From positions 7,874,001 through 7,938,000 of the forward strand of contig NC_018681.1 of assembly GCF_000250675.2 (NCBI RefSeq): a stretch of 64,000 bases of DNA, given 5' to 3'. Below the pieces are notes generated by a model. It did not search any database. It worked only from the letters and a program-made list of their open reading frames with translations, and was not told the origin of the DNA. How positions within the stretch are numbered: the first letter of the stretch is position 1; the number at the start of each line of letters is the position of its first letter. Made by a program: the position numbers and the translations under genes. Shown one piece after another: positions 1-8,848 of this stretch. This DNA is from Nocardia brasiliensis ATCC 700358. GTDB lineage: Bacteria > Actinomycetota > Actinomycetes > Mycobacteriales > Mycobacteriaceae.

Positions 1-528
1 GCGCCGGCCCCAGAGGGTGAGCCGGTCGCGCTCGGAGCGGCTGGTCTCGACCGCGCGACGCACCTCCTCCACCACGAACTCGGAGTGGCTGGTCTCTTCC
101 AGCACGTCCCGGACGACGGCCGCGACCTCGGGCGTGAGCGCCCCGGCGATCTCGGTGTAGAAGTCGGCGGCGATGCCGTCGCCGACGTAGAACTTCACCA
201 TCGACTCCAGCCAGGTCGATGGGTCGGTGGAGGCGTGGTAGGCGTCCAGCGCCCGGACGAACGGGGCCATCGCGTCGAAGATGTCGACGCCGCGCTCGGC
301 CAGCGCCGACTCCAGCGCGTTGAAGTGGCCCATCTCGGCGGAGGCCATCTTGGCGACCGCGACCTTGCCGCGCAGCGTCGGCGACAGCTTGGCTTCCTCG
401 GCCAGCCGATAGAACGCGGAGATCTCGCCGTAGGCGAGCACCGCGAACAGATCGATGACTCCGGGATGGTCGGCGGGGATGGAGTCTGCGGACGAAACAC
501 CCGGCGCGGCAGGTGACTGTGCTCCCAT
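1..528 (-). CDS. ferritin-like fold protein, 3' end beyond window
   Basis: The visible 176 codons start at an ATG (MGAQSPAAPG) and run off the left edge, so the C-terminus is missing. The protein is helical and acidic. It carries two Glu/His pairs typical of the ferritin-like superfamily: EMGHFN near residue 85 and EETSHSEF near residue 152. It sits next to rhlE as Rv3210c does in M. tuberculosis. A di-iron or tRNA-hydroxylase-like activity is possible from the fold, but nothing visible names a substrate. Confidence 0.75.
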   Translation of the reverse strand, partial: MGAQSPAAPGVSSADSIPADHPGVIDLFAVLAYGEISAFYRLAEEAKLSPTLRGKVAVAKMASAEMGHFNALESALAERGVDIFDAMAPFVRALDAYHASTDPSTWLESMVKFYVGDGIAADFYTEIAGALTPEVAAVVRDVLEETSHSEFVVEEVRRAVETSRSERDRLTLWGRR

Positions 529-600
529 GAACCCCAGACTAGTACTCCGCCGCGATCACGCCCGCCCGCGGCGCTGCCTGCGCCGGAATTCCGCGCGCGC

Positions 601-1668
601 TCAGGCCGATTCGACCAGGAACTTGTCCAAATAGGTCCAGGTGGTGCCGCGCGCCTCGGGGCCGGTGAGGATGCCCAGGTGGCTACCGGGCGAGGTCTCG
701 TAGCGGACCGAGGCGGCGCCGGTGAGGTTGCGCGCACCCGCCTCGACCGCGGCCGCGGCGGTGATCACGTCGCTCGGCCCGCCGACCAGCAGCACCGGCG
801 CGCTCACCTGCGCCAGCTCGATGCGCCGCGCGCCGAGCCGGACCACGCCGCGGCCGATATCGTTGTTCAGGATCAGCCGGCCCCACAGCTGGCCGTAGAA
901 GCGGCCGGGGTAGCCGGGCATCTCGGCCATGAAGCGGTCGATGGTCTCCATCCGCGCCAGCGTCTCGGTGCGCGCGATATTGCTCGCGACGAACCACGGG
1001 CGGGTCAGCTCGCGATCCCACGCGGTGACCTTGTAGGCGATCCTGGTCAGCGAGGCGGGCACGCCACCGGCCGCGCGGACCAGCGTCGAGGTGCCGATCC
1101 CGCCGGTGAACCGGGCGACCGCGCGCAGCTGCGGAATACCGGTCATCTTGTCGTAGTCCAGCGGCGAGCCGACCGCGGTGATCGACCGGATCGGCAACTC
1201 GGCGTGCGCGGCGGCGGTGAGCAGCGCCAGCGTGCCGCCGAGCGACCAGCCGACCAGGTCGACCGGCACGCCGCCGCGATCGGCGGAGGTGCGCAGCACC
1301 GCCTCGGGCAGGATCTCGTCGATCCAGTCCTCGAAGCCCATCCGCCGGTCGGCGAAGGTGATCTCGCCGTAGTCGATGACGTAGGGCGCCCGGCCCGTCT
1401 CCAGCAGGAACCCGGCCAGGCTCTGGTCGGGGCGCAGGTCGAAGCAGGTGGCCGGCGCGGCCAGCGGCGGCACCAGCAGGACGGCCGAATCCGTTGCGGT
1501 CGAAGTGTTTTCGGGCGCACCGGGGCGGTGCTCGAACCGGCGCAGCTGGCGATGCGGCTCGTCCCACAGCACCGTCGACGGGGTGGGATCGGGCGCCTCG
1601 ACGCCCGAACCGAAGGTCAGCGCCCACGCGTTGCGCGCGGCGATGGTGACGGTGTCCGCGATATTCAC
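601..1668 (-). CDS. alpha/beta-fold hydrolase, PHA synthase-like
   Basis: This 355-residue protein has the nucleophile elbow GWSLGG with Ser142. Asp300 (in GGPSD) and His330 (in SPGSH) complete a plausible Ser-Asp-His triad. The N-terminal region (AVLLVPPLAAPATCFDL, then SLAGFLLETGR and VIDYG) resembles PhaC and related acyl-transferring hydrolases. There is no signal peptide or membrane segment. It may act on lipid or polyester substrates, in keeping with the lipid genes elsewhere in the window, but the exact substrate cannot be read from sequence. Confidence 0.82.
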   Translation of the reverse strand: MNIADTVTIAARNAWALTFGSGVEAPDPTPSTVLWDEPHRQLRRFEHRPGAPENTSTATDSAVLLVPPLAAPATCFDLRPDQSLAGFLLETGRAPYVIDYGEITFADRRMGFEDWIDEILPEAVLRTSADRGGVPVDLVGWSLGGTLALLTAAAHAELPIRSITAVGSPLDYDKMTGIPQLRAVARFTGGIGTSTLVRAAGGVPASLTRIAYKVTAWDRELTRPWFVASNIARTETLARMETIDRFMAEMPGYPGRFYGQLWGRLILNNDIGRGVVRLGARRIELAQVSAPVLLVGGPSDVITAAAAVEAGARNLTGAASVRYETSPGSHLGILTGPEARGTTWTYLDKFLVESA

Positions 1669-1737
1669 ACCGAGAATGTCTCATATCTCGGTACCGGCGG
1701 TAACAGGCAAGTCCGGTTTGTGGCGAACACCCCTTCG

Positions 1738-2595
1738 TCAGCCCCGGCCCATGGCGACCGGGGTGACGGGCGGCAGCACGGTCTCCCGCACCCGTTTCAC
1801 CAGCGGTGCGAGCGAGGTCGTCAGCTCGGCGACGGCGCCGGCGGACAGCGCGGCCAGGCCGCCGTTCCACGCCGCCTTGTCGGTGCTCGCCTCCACCCGG
1901 GTGAGCAGTTCGCCGCCGCTGCCGGTGAGCGCGGGATTGCTCGGCTCCCCCCGCACCAGGCCCCTGGCCCGCAGATCGTCGCAGGTGTCGGCCCAGTCGC
2001 GTTCGGACAGGCCGCGCGCGGGCCGCATCACCGATTCCGGCGCCTTGCCCGCCGCCACCTGCATGATCAGCGCCTCGCGACCGGTCAGGCCGTGCGCCAC
2101 CAGCGCGGCGACATGCCCGTCCCCGCGGTGCTCGCGCAACGAGCTGGCCAGCTGCCACAGCGCGCCGACCGGATCCGCGGGCAGCGGCAGCGCCGCGTTC
2201 GCCGCGAACAGCGGCCTGCCGGTCGGATCCGCGTCGCGCTGCACCGGAGCGAGCAGCTCCACCGCGCGGGCGCATTCCGCCTCGCCCGCGCCGAGCCCCC
2301 GCAGCAGCGCGGCGGAGAAATCGAGGCGTACCGCCAGACACTGCTGCGGGGTCGCCCGCGCCCACGCGTCCGGCACCGCTTTGCGCACCATATCCGGATG
2401 AAAACCGGCAAACGTCGCCGCCACTGTGGCGGCGGTCACGGCGCCGAGCGGCGCGGCCCGAAATGCGAAGTACGTTTGCCAGTAACCGCGCAGCCCGATC
2501 GCGACGCCCGCCTCCTTGACACCGGTCCCGAAATAGACCACATCGTGTAGCGGTTCGAGCGTCGTCCAGATTTGCCGCGCAGGATGAATTGCCAT
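1738..2595 (-). CDS. SCO6745-family protein (helical, function unknown)
   Basis: About 285 residues starting at MAIHPARQIWTTLEPLHDVV. The start region with FGTGVKEAGVAIGLRGYWQTYF is characteristic of the actinobacterial SCO6745 family, whose members are compact all-helical proteins of unknown role. The reading frame stays open further upstream, but this ATG gives the usual family length. The next conserved gene, rhlE, is divergent on the other strand. No catalytic motif or membrane segment is visible. Confidence 0.75.
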   Translation of the reverse strand: MAIHPARQIWTTLEPLHDVVYFGTGVKEAGVAIGLRGYWQTYFAFRAAPLGAVTAATVAATFAGFHPDMVRKAVPDAWARATPQQCLAVRLDFSAALLRGLGAGEAECARAVELLAPVQRDADPTGRPLFAANAALPLPADPVGALWQLASSLREHRGDGHVAALVAHGLTGREALIMQVAAGKAPESVMRPARGLSERDWADTCDDLRARGLVRGEPSNPALTGSGGELLTRVEASTDKAAWNGGLAALSAGAVAELTTSLAPLVKRVRETVLPPVTPVAMGRG

Positions 2596-3044
2596 GTCGC
2601 GCAGCGTACGTCGATGAACGGCGCGGGGATACCGTAGTTCGGATTCCGAATAAACGGCGGTGGCAATTCGAGCCGCGCACAATATCACGCTACAATCGCA
2701 GCGGACAACGAAATGTTTCGCTCGATGGAGTTGCCAGATCTGTGCGTCGACCGCCACCGCGGTACTCCGCAGATCGCCCGCACCGAGTTGTCGAGCAGCG
2801 GTTTCGTCGTCCAGGAAAATGTGCGCGCACCAGATCCGCATCGCCAGTGCGCCGCGCCGATGTCTCGCGAGGTAGCTGCCACAAGCCGCGGCACCCGACG
2901 ACATCCGGAGCGTGGCCGGGCGAGTATCACAGGCGGAGACGTGGTCGTCGTGGGCCGACCGGTCCGCCCCACCTCGTGCGCGCGTGACGCGATTACGAGG
3001 AAGGCACGAACCTGAGCAAGATCACCGTTGAACAGGAACCCGGG
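2596..3044. other. divergent intergenic region
   Basis: About 450 bases between the divergently transcribed SCO6745-family gene and rhlE. Open frames cross it, but their codon use is poor and none matches a known family, so I see no gene. It should hold both promoters. The only clear element is the Shine-Dalgarno-like GAGGAAGG at 2997-3004 just ahead of rhlE. Confidence 0.5.
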
Positions 3045-4592
3045 GTGGCGGACACGCTGTTGACCGCCGAACTGGACGAAACCCATACCGCACCGACATT
3101 TGCCGAATTGGGGGTGCGCGCGGAAATCGTGCGCGCGCTCGACGAGATCGGTATCGAACGTACTTTCGCCATTCAGGAACTCACCCTGCCGTTGGCGCTC
3201 GCCGGTGAAGATCTGATCGGCCAGGCGCGCACCGGCATGGGCAAGACCTTCGGCTTCGGCGTGCCGCTGCTGCACCGCATCGCCACCGCCGACACCGGCA
3301 CCACCCCGCTCGACGGCACGCCGCGGGCGCTGGTCATCGTGCCGACCCGCGAGCTGTGCATCCAGGTCACCAACGACCTGGAGAACGCGAGCAAGTACCT
3401 GACCAACCACCAGGGACCGCTGAAGGTGGCCTCCATCTACGGTGGCCGCCCCTACGAGTCGCAGATCGCCGCGCTGCGCGCCGGCGTCGACGTCGTGGTC
3501 GGCACGCCGGGCCGGCTGCTGGATCTGGCGAACCAGAATCATCTGATCCTGGGCAAGATCGGCGTGCTGGTGCTGGACGAGGCCGACGAGATGCTCGACC
3601 TGGGCTTCCTGCCCGATATCGAGCGCATCCTGACCATGGTTCCGGACAAGCGCCAGACCATGCTGTTCTCGGCCACCATGCCGGGCCCGATCATCACCCT
3701 GGCCCGCACGTTCCTGACCCGCCCGACGCATATCCGGGCCGAGGAACCGCACGATTCGGCCGTGCACGATCGCACCGCGCAGTTCGTCTACCGTGCGCAC
3801 GCGCTGGACAAGAGCGAACTGATCGCCAAGGTGCTGCAGGCCGAGGGCCGCGGCGCCACGATGGTCTTCACCCGGACCAAGCGCACCGCGCAGAAGGTCG
3901 CCGACGATCTCGCCGAGCGCGGTTTCTCGGTCGGCGCCGTGCACGGGGACCTCGGCCAGATCGCCCGCGAGAAGGCGCTCACCAAGTTCCGCAAGGGCGC
4001 CATCGACGTGCTCGTCGCGACCGACGTGGCCGCGCGCGGTATCGACATCGACGACGTCACCCACGTCATCAACTACCAGTGCCCCGAGGACGAGAAGACC
4101 TACGTGCACCGGATCGGGCGCACCGGCCGGGCCGGGCGCACCGGTGTCGCGGTGACGCTGATCGACTGGGACGAACTGGCCCGCTGGGCGAGCATCGACA
4201 AGGCGCTCGGCCTCGGCATCCCGGAACCCGTCGAGACCTACTCCCGCTCCCCGCACCTGTTCAGCGATCTCGGCATCCCCGAGGGCGTCTCGGGCACCGT
4301 GCGCAAGGCCAAGCCGGAACGGGAAGAGGACGCAATCGTCGTCGACCGCCCGGCCCGCACCCCGCGCAAGCGCAACCGCAAGCGCACCGTGCGCGGACAG
4401 CCGGTCGAGGGCGCCGAGACGAACGGCGACACCCCGGTCGACGAGCACAGCGCGGACGACGCGTCCCCCGACTCGGACGAGCACGGTGACAAGCCCGCGC
4501 GGCGCAGGCGCAGGCGCCGTAAGCCCGCGGCCGACGGCAACTCGACCGAAAGCGCAGGCAGTTCGGTCGAACATGCCACGGCTTCGGTCTGA
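3045..4592 (+). CDS. rhlE: DEAD-box RNA helicase RhlE
   Basis: A 515-residue ATP-dependent RNA helicase acting in RNA remodelling or ribosome assembly. Motifs in order: Q motif with FAIQELTLP (41-49), Walker A ARTGMGKT (61-68), DEAD at 178-181, SAT at 209-211, and HRIGRTGRAGR late in the second RecA domain. The C-terminus is basic and low-complexity (RKRNRKRT, RRRRRRRK), typical of an RNA-binding tail. The GTG at 3045 lacks a good ribosome site. An in-frame CTG at 3012, 7 bases after GAGGAAGG, would add 11 residues. The frame has a stop at 2985, so no other start is available. Confidence 0.93.
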   Translation: MADTLLTAELDETHTAPTFAELGVRAEIVRALDEIGIERTFAIQELTLPLALAGEDLIGQARTGMGKTFGFGVPLLHRIATADTGTTPLDGTPRALVIVPTRELCIQVTNDLENASKYLTNHQGPLKVASIYGGRPYESQIAALRAGVDVVVGTPGRLLDLANQNHLILGKIGVLVLDEADEMLDLGFLPDIERILTMVPDKRQTMLFSATMPGPIITLARTFLTRPTHIRAEEPHDSAVHDRTAQFVYRAHALDKSELIAKVLQAEGRGATMVFTRTKRTAQKVADDLAERGFSVGAVHGDLGQIAREKALTKFRKGAIDVLVATDVAARGIDIDDVTHVINYQCPEDEKTYVHRIGRTGRAGRTGVAVTLIDWDELARWASIDKALGLGIPEPVETYSRSPHLFSDLGIPEGVSGTVRKAKPEREEDAIVVDRPARTPRKRNRKRTVRGQPVEGAETNGDTPVDEHSADDASPDSDEHGDKPARRRRRRRKPAADGNSTESAGSSVEHATASV

Positions 4593-4619
4593 TCGACCGG
4601 ATCCGCTACTCTCGCAATC

Positions 4620-5855
4620 GTGCTCGCACCCGAGCGGCGAACGCGCGCCGACGTAATCTCCGCTGTCGCGATCGCCGCACTCGTGGTGGTCGCGGCGGTG
4701 GTGGTGTGGGCGCGCGGCGATGCGCGGGGCACCGAATCGGTGACCGCCACCTCGCCCGTGCCGACACCCGCCGCGACCGATCAGCTGCCCACCTCGCTGC
4801 GCGAGCTGTGGCACGCGCCGAACGCCGCGAGCGAACGGGCGCTGGTCTCCGGCGGCGTCGTCGTCACCGGTGACGAAGGCACCGTCACCGGCCACGATCC
4901 GCGCACCGGCGACGAACTCTGGTACTACCGGCGCGATATGCCGCTCTGCGGGATCGAGGGCCAGTTCACCACCGTGGTCGCGGTCTACCGGGACCAGCGC
5001 GGGTGCAGCCAGGCCACGCTGCTGGCCGGCGACAACGGCGCGCGGCGTACCGCGCGGACCAGCTACATGGATCCGTCGGTGCGCCTGTCCGTCGACGGCA
5101 CCTACACCTTGGCCCAGGGTCCGAAGCGGCTGGAGATGTGGCGTTCGGACCTGGTGCGCACCCTCGAATACGGGTTCGTGGACGCGCCGGTGAACGTGAA
5201 AACCCAACCGCGCAAAGGCTGCACCCTGTTGTCCTCGGGCTCGAGCCCGTCCCGGCTGGCCGTGCTGGAGCGCTGTCCCGAGGACGCAGCCGACCGGCTC
5301 ACCGTGCTGAACCCGGCACCGAAGGACAACACGGTGCCCGAGGAGCACGGCTCGCACGTATTGACCGGTCCCGGAAGCGATTCCGCCGACGCCAAGGTGC
5401 TCGCGGTATCGGACAACCGGATCGTGCTCTATCTGCCCGGCGCGCCGGGCGCGTCCGGCGCGCAACCTGCGGCGCCGCGCCTGGCCGTCTTCGACGCGAC
5501 CGGCAATCCGATTGTGGTGCACCAGCTTTCGGCTCCGCTCAGCGCCGAGTCGACGACCACCCGAATCGGTTCGGCCTACCTGGTTTTCACCGGCAACAGC
5601 GTGATCGCCTTGAACGGCACCACCTTCGACCCGCTGTGGACCGCGGCGGGCGCGCTCGGCAGCCCGGCCATGATGGCGGGCAGGCTGCTGCTGCCGACGG
5701 CCGGCGCGATGGCGTTCCTCGATCCCACCTCCGGCGCCGAGGTCGGCCGGGTACCGCTGACCCGCACCGACTACAGCGGTGCGCCCATCTCCCTCGCCGT
5801 GCTCGGCTCGACCATCCTGGAACAACGCGGCACCGAGGTGTACGCGCTCGGCTGA
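4620..5855 (+). CDS. membrane-anchored beta-propeller (PQQ-like) protein
   Basis: A 411-residue protein with one N-terminal membrane segment (VISAVAIAALVVVAAVVVWA, about residues 13-32) and a long extracytoplasmic part. That part is built from repeated blade-like stretches such as GDEGTVTGHDPRTGDELWYY and SVIALNGTTFDPLWTAAG. It occupies the place of Rv3212 after rhlE. It probably acts as a cell-envelope scaffold or sensor. No enzyme motif is seen. The start is GTG, 28 bases after the rhlE stop. Confidence 0.8.
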   Translation: MLAPERRTRADVISAVAIAALVVVAAVVVWARGDARGTESVTATSPVPTPAATDQLPTSLRELWHAPNAASERALVSGGVVVTGDEGTVTGHDPRTGDELWYYRRDMPLCGIEGQFTTVVAVYRDQRGCSQATLLAGDNGARRTARTSYMDPSVRLSVDGTYTLAQGPKRLEMWRSDLVRTLEYGFVDAPVNVKTQPRKGCTLLSSGSSPSRLAVLERCPEDAADRLTVLNPAPKDNTVPEEHGSHVLTGPGSDSADAKVLAVSDNRIVLYLPGAPGASGAQPAAPRLAVFDATGNPIVVHQLSAPLSAESTTTRIGSAYLVFTGNSVIALNGTTFDPLWTAAGALGSPAMMAGRLLLPTAGAMAFLDPTSGAEVGRVPLTRTDYSGAPISLAVLGSTILEQRGTEVYALG

Positions 5856-5936
5856 GCGCCCCGGCGCCGTTGAGTGGAGCACAGCCGCGACAATTCGGGG
5901 CGACCGCCTGTCGGTGGCGTGCGGCACACTACCGGC

Positions 5937-6443
5937 ATGAACGAAAACGACCCCACCGCGGCCGCGTCGAAAAGCGATATCACCTCGTTCGACGATCCTG
6001 ACGCGCCATGGAACCAGGAGTTCTCCGAGGCCGAGATGGCCAACTGGAACGACGGCGTGATCGAGGAGTTCCGGGCGGGCGCGGGCAAGGTCGGCGGCGC
6101 CTACGCCGGGGCCGAACTCCTGCTGCTGACCACGACGGGCGCCAAGAGCGGCAAGCAGCACGTGGTCCCGCTCGGCCTGCTGCGCCGCGGCGAGACCATC
6201 TACCTGAGTTCTTTCATCGAGGACAAGTACCCGGCCTGGTATCACAACGTGAAGGCCGATCCGCGGGTCACCGTCGAGCTCGGCGGCGCGACCTACCGCG
6301 GCACCGCGAAGGCCCTGGAAGGCGCGGAATACGACGAGTTCGCGGCCTGGGCGCTGGCCGAGAACCCCCTGCTGGCGGACTATCAGTCCAAGATCACGCG
6401 CCCGCTCCCGCTCGTCGTGCTGGCGCTGGAGCCGCAGGGCTGA
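5937..6443 (+). CDS. deazaflavin-dependent nitroreductase family protein
   Basis: 168 residues of the Ddn/Rv3547 type, small split-barrel proteins that bind coenzyme F420 or FMN. Typical features are NWNDGVIEEFRAGAGKVGG, the core LLLLTTTGAKSGKQHVVPLG, and WYHNVKADPRVTVELGG. An F420 role fits the fbiA-fbiB operon at 53.3-55.6 kb. The ATG start gives the usual family N-terminus. The physiological substrate is unknown; relatives reduce quinones and nitroaromatics. Confidence 0.88.
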   Translation: MNENDPTAAASKSDITSFDDPDAPWNQEFSEAEMANWNDGVIEEFRAGAGKVGGAYAGAELLLLTTTGAKSGKQHVVPLGLLRRGETIYLSSFIEDKYPAWYHNVKADPRVTVELGGATYRGTAKALEGAEYDEFAAWALAENPLLADYQSKITRPLPLVVLALEPQG

Positions 6444-6510
6444 CCGGCGCCGCCGCCCGGCGACACCGGCCGGGGGACGCGCCGGGCCGGGCGTGAACCA
6501 TGATGGATCC

Positions 6511-7122
6511 ATGTCTGTACTCGACGATGCCCGGCTGGTGCTGCTCCGACACGGCGAGACCGCCTGGTCCACCGGGCGCCGCCATACCGGCAACACCGAC
6601 GTGCCGCTCACCGAGCACGGCGAGGCGCAGGCCCGCGCCGCCGGTCCGCTGCTGACCGCGCTGCGGCTGCGTGACCCGCTGGTCTTCACCAGTCCCCGCA
6701 GCCGCGCGGCGCGCACCGCCGAGCTGGCCGGGCTCACCGTCACCGCGGTCGACGACGATCTGGCGGAATGGGACTACGGCGATTACGAAGGCCTGACCAC
6801 GCCCGAGATCCGCGAGGCCGCCCCCGGCTGGACCATCTGGACCGGCACGGTGCCCGGCGGCGAGTCCGCCGACGCGGTGCGCGCCCGAGCCGATCGAGTG
6901 CTCGCCGCGGTGGAACCCCAACTGCCCGAACGCGATATCGTGCTCGTCGGGCACGGACACTTCTCCCGGGCGCTGATCGCCCGCTGGGCCGAATTCGAGC
7001 TCACGGAGGGCCGCCGGTTCGCCATGTCGACCGGCGCGCTGACCGTGCTCGGCTACGAACACGAGGTGCGTACCGTGCACGCGCACAATCTCGTTCCCAC
7101 CAGCAACGGAGCAATACTGTGA
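6511..7122 (+). CDS. histidine phosphatase family protein
   Basis: 203 residues of the phosphoglycerate mutase-like superfamily. The phospho-histidine motif LRHGET lies at the N-terminus and the second catalytic histidine is in GHGHFSR. The position matches Rv3214 (gpm2), which is known as an acid phosphatase rather than a glycolytic mutase. I use the ATG at 6511; an upstream GTG at 6493 would add six residues. Its TGA overlaps the GTG of the next gene, indicating translational coupling. Confidence 0.87.
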   Translation: MSVLDDARLVLLRHGETAWSTGRRHTGNTDVPLTEHGEAQARAAGPLLTALRLRDPLVFTSPRSRAARTAELAGLTVTAVDDDLAEWDYGDYEGLTTPEIREAAPGWTIWTGTVPGGESADAVRARADRVLAAVEPQLPERDIVLVGHGHFSRALIARWAEFELTEGRRFAMSTGALTVLGYEHEVRTVHAHNLVPTSNGAIL

Positions 7123-7604
7123 CGTTTGAACTGCGCCGCGCCGTCCCCGCCGATGTGCCGGGACTGGTCCGGCTCGTCGAGGATCTGGCCGAGTACGAGA
7201 AGGCCCGCGACGAGTGCACGGTCACCGAAACCCAGCTGGACACCGCCCTGTTCGGACCCGAACCGAAGGTCTTCGCGCACGTGGTGAGCGAGGACGGGGA
7301 GCTGGTCGGCTGCGCGATCTGGTTCCTCAACTTCTCCACCTGGGATGGCGTGCACGGGATCTATCTCGAAGACCTCTACGTCCAGCCGCACACCCGCGGC
7401 AAGGGTTACGGCAAGGCCTTGCTCACCGCGTTGGCCCGGGAAGCCGTCGAACACGGCTACAGCCGCCTGTCCTGGTCGGTGCTGACCTGGAACACCCCGT
7501 CCATCGATTTCTACGAATCCCTCGGCGCCGCAGCACAAGACGAGTGGGTCGGCTATCGCCTGTCCGGCGCCGCGCTCGATCGGCTGGCCGAGGACGGGCA
7601 GTAG
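7119..7604 (+). CDS. GNAT-family N-acetyltransferase
   Basis: 161 residues with the GNAT acetyl-CoA site (YVQPHTRGKGYGKALL) and the C-terminal NTPSIDFYESLGA. The start TFELRRAVPADVPGLVRLVE is typical of diamine/amino-acid acetyltransferases. The GTG start overlaps the preceding stop by four bases (GTGA), with GGAG seven bases before it, so it is co-translated with the phosphatase. It corresponds in place to Rv3216. In M. tuberculosis entC lies between the two genes; it is absent here. Confidence 0.88.
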   Translation: MTFELRRAVPADVPGLVRLVEDLAEYEKARDECTVTETQLDTALFGPEPKVFAHVVSEDGELVGCAIWFLNFSTWDGVHGIYLEDLYVQPHTRGKGYGKALLTALAREAVEHGYSRLSWSVLTWNTPSIDFYESLGAAAQDEWVGYRLSGAALDRLAEDGQ

Positions 7605-7613
7605 CGCACGACC

Positions 7614-8306
7614 ATGACATGGCTCGCACATCTCGACGAGACCACCTGGCCGACGACGCCGGACGAGGCCATCGCGATTCAGGACGATCTGCGCCCCAAG
7701 GTCGAAACCACCGGCCCGGCAAGCGAATTCCGGATGATCGCCGGGCTCGACTGCGCCTACGCCGACACCGGGGCGGTCGCGGCGGCGGTGGTCGTGCTGG
7801 ACGCGACGACGCTGGAGACCGTCGAAACAACTGTCGCGCACGGGGTCTCACATTTCCCGTACCATCCCGGCCTGCTCGCCTTCCGCGAATTGCCCACCAC
7901 CATGCGGGCTTTGGCACAGCTGACCGCCGCTCCCGACCTACTGGTCTGTGACGCACAGGGTTTGGCGCATCCGCGGCGCCTCGGCTTCGCGTGCCATATC
8001 GGCGTGCTCACCGGGGTGCCGGCGATCGGCGTCGCGAAATCGGTCTGGGGTGATTACGCCGAACCCGGACCCGAGCGCGGCGCGCGCACCGATGTCACCA
8101 TCGACGGCGAGGTCGTCGGCAGCGCGTTGCGCACCAGGGCGGGGGTGAAACCCGTCTTCGTCTCCATCGGCCATCGCATCGATCTGGACTCCGCTTGCGC
8201 GCAGGTGCTCGCGCTCACCCCGGCGTACCGCCTGCCGGAGACCACGCGGCGCGCGGACGCGCTGTGCCGCACGGCGCTCAAAGGCGCGGCGGCCGGCCAG
8301 GGGTGA
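7614..8306 (+). CDS. nfi: endonuclease V
   Basis: 230 residues. Endonuclease V cleaves next to deaminated bases, chiefly inosine, in DNA or RNA. Family signatures are intact: GLDCAY with its metal-binding Asp, then YHPGLLAFRELP, and CDAQGLAHPRRLGFACHIG followed by VPAIGVAKS. It begins ten bases after the acetyltransferase gene and probably shares its transcript. Endonuclease V is not general in mycobacteria and looks like a lineage addition to the otherwise conserved order. Confidence 0.92.
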   Translation: MTWLAHLDETTWPTTPDEAIAIQDDLRPKVETTGPASEFRMIAGLDCAYADTGAVAAAVVVLDATTLETVETTVAHGVSHFPYHPGLLAFRELPTTMRALAQLTAAPDLLVCDAQGLAHPRRLGFACHIGVLTGVPAIGVAKSVWGDYAEPGPERGARTDVTIDGEVVGSALRTRAGVKPVFVSIGHRIDLDSACAQVLALTPAYRLPETTRRADALCRTALKGAAAGQG

Positions 8307-8325
8307 GGAACCGGCCGGACGAACG

Positions 8326-8751
8326 TCAGTCGGGTTCGACGCTGTAGTCCTCGGCCATCCACCGGGTGGACGGCGGCGCGAACAGCAGGATCAGGCTGCC
8401 CAGCGCCACGACGCCGAGGGCCGCGCCGAGCAGCGGTTGATGTGAGTCGGTGAGCAGCGACCAGGTGACCGGCAGCAACAGCAGTTGCGCGATGACCGCG
8501 ATCGCGCGGCCCCACCGCTTTCCGAGCAGCAAGCCGATGCCCGCCGCGAGCACGGCGCCGCCGAGGATGCCGAACCAGGCGGCCGTGCCGTACCCGCTCG
8601 TCGCCGTCTGGTCGGCGCCGAGCAGCCCGCGCACGATCAACACCAGCGCCACGATCACCGCGACGCCGCCCTCCAGTGTCACCAGCGCGCCCGCGCCGCG
8701 CACCGTCGTCGGCACGCCCGCGGCACCGTCACCTCTACCGATTTCAGCCAC
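8326..8751 (-). CDS. four-helix membrane protein
   Basis: 141 residues with four predicted membrane helices: ALVTLEGGVAVIVALVLIV, AWFGILGGAVLAAGIGLLL, AIAVIAQLLLLPVTWSLL and LLGAALGVVALGSLILLF. The tail is acidic (MAEDYSVEPD). The position between the acetyltransferase and the lipid kinase matches Rv3217c. It is convergent with endonuclease V. No transporter or enzyme motif is visible. Confidence 0.8.
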   Translation of the reverse strand: MAEIGRGDGAAGVPTTVRGAGALVTLEGGVAVIVALVLIVRGLLGADQTATSGYGTAAWFGILGGAVLAAGIGLLLGKRWGRAIAVIAQLLLLPVTWSLLTDSHQPLLGAALGVVALGSLILLFAPPSTRWMAEDYSVEPD

Positions 8752-8848
8752 CCGCCAAGCCTAGGTGGCGATGCCGCCGGCCCGCTTCGCGACCGGTCCG
8801 GTTCAGCGGCTTTTCGGACCGGTTCGGCGGCCAATTAAGCTGCGTGGC

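Noticed and set aside
679..2550. 623-codon open frame on the plus strand opposite the hydrolase and SCO6745-like genes
   Set aside because: It is antisense to two well-supported genes, rich in Arg/Gly/His, matches no family, and arises from high-GC third positions.
2685..6743. 1352-codon open frame antisense to rhlE and its neighbours
   Set aside because: It covers four convincing genes on the other strand and has no recognisable domain; it is a GC-driven shadow.
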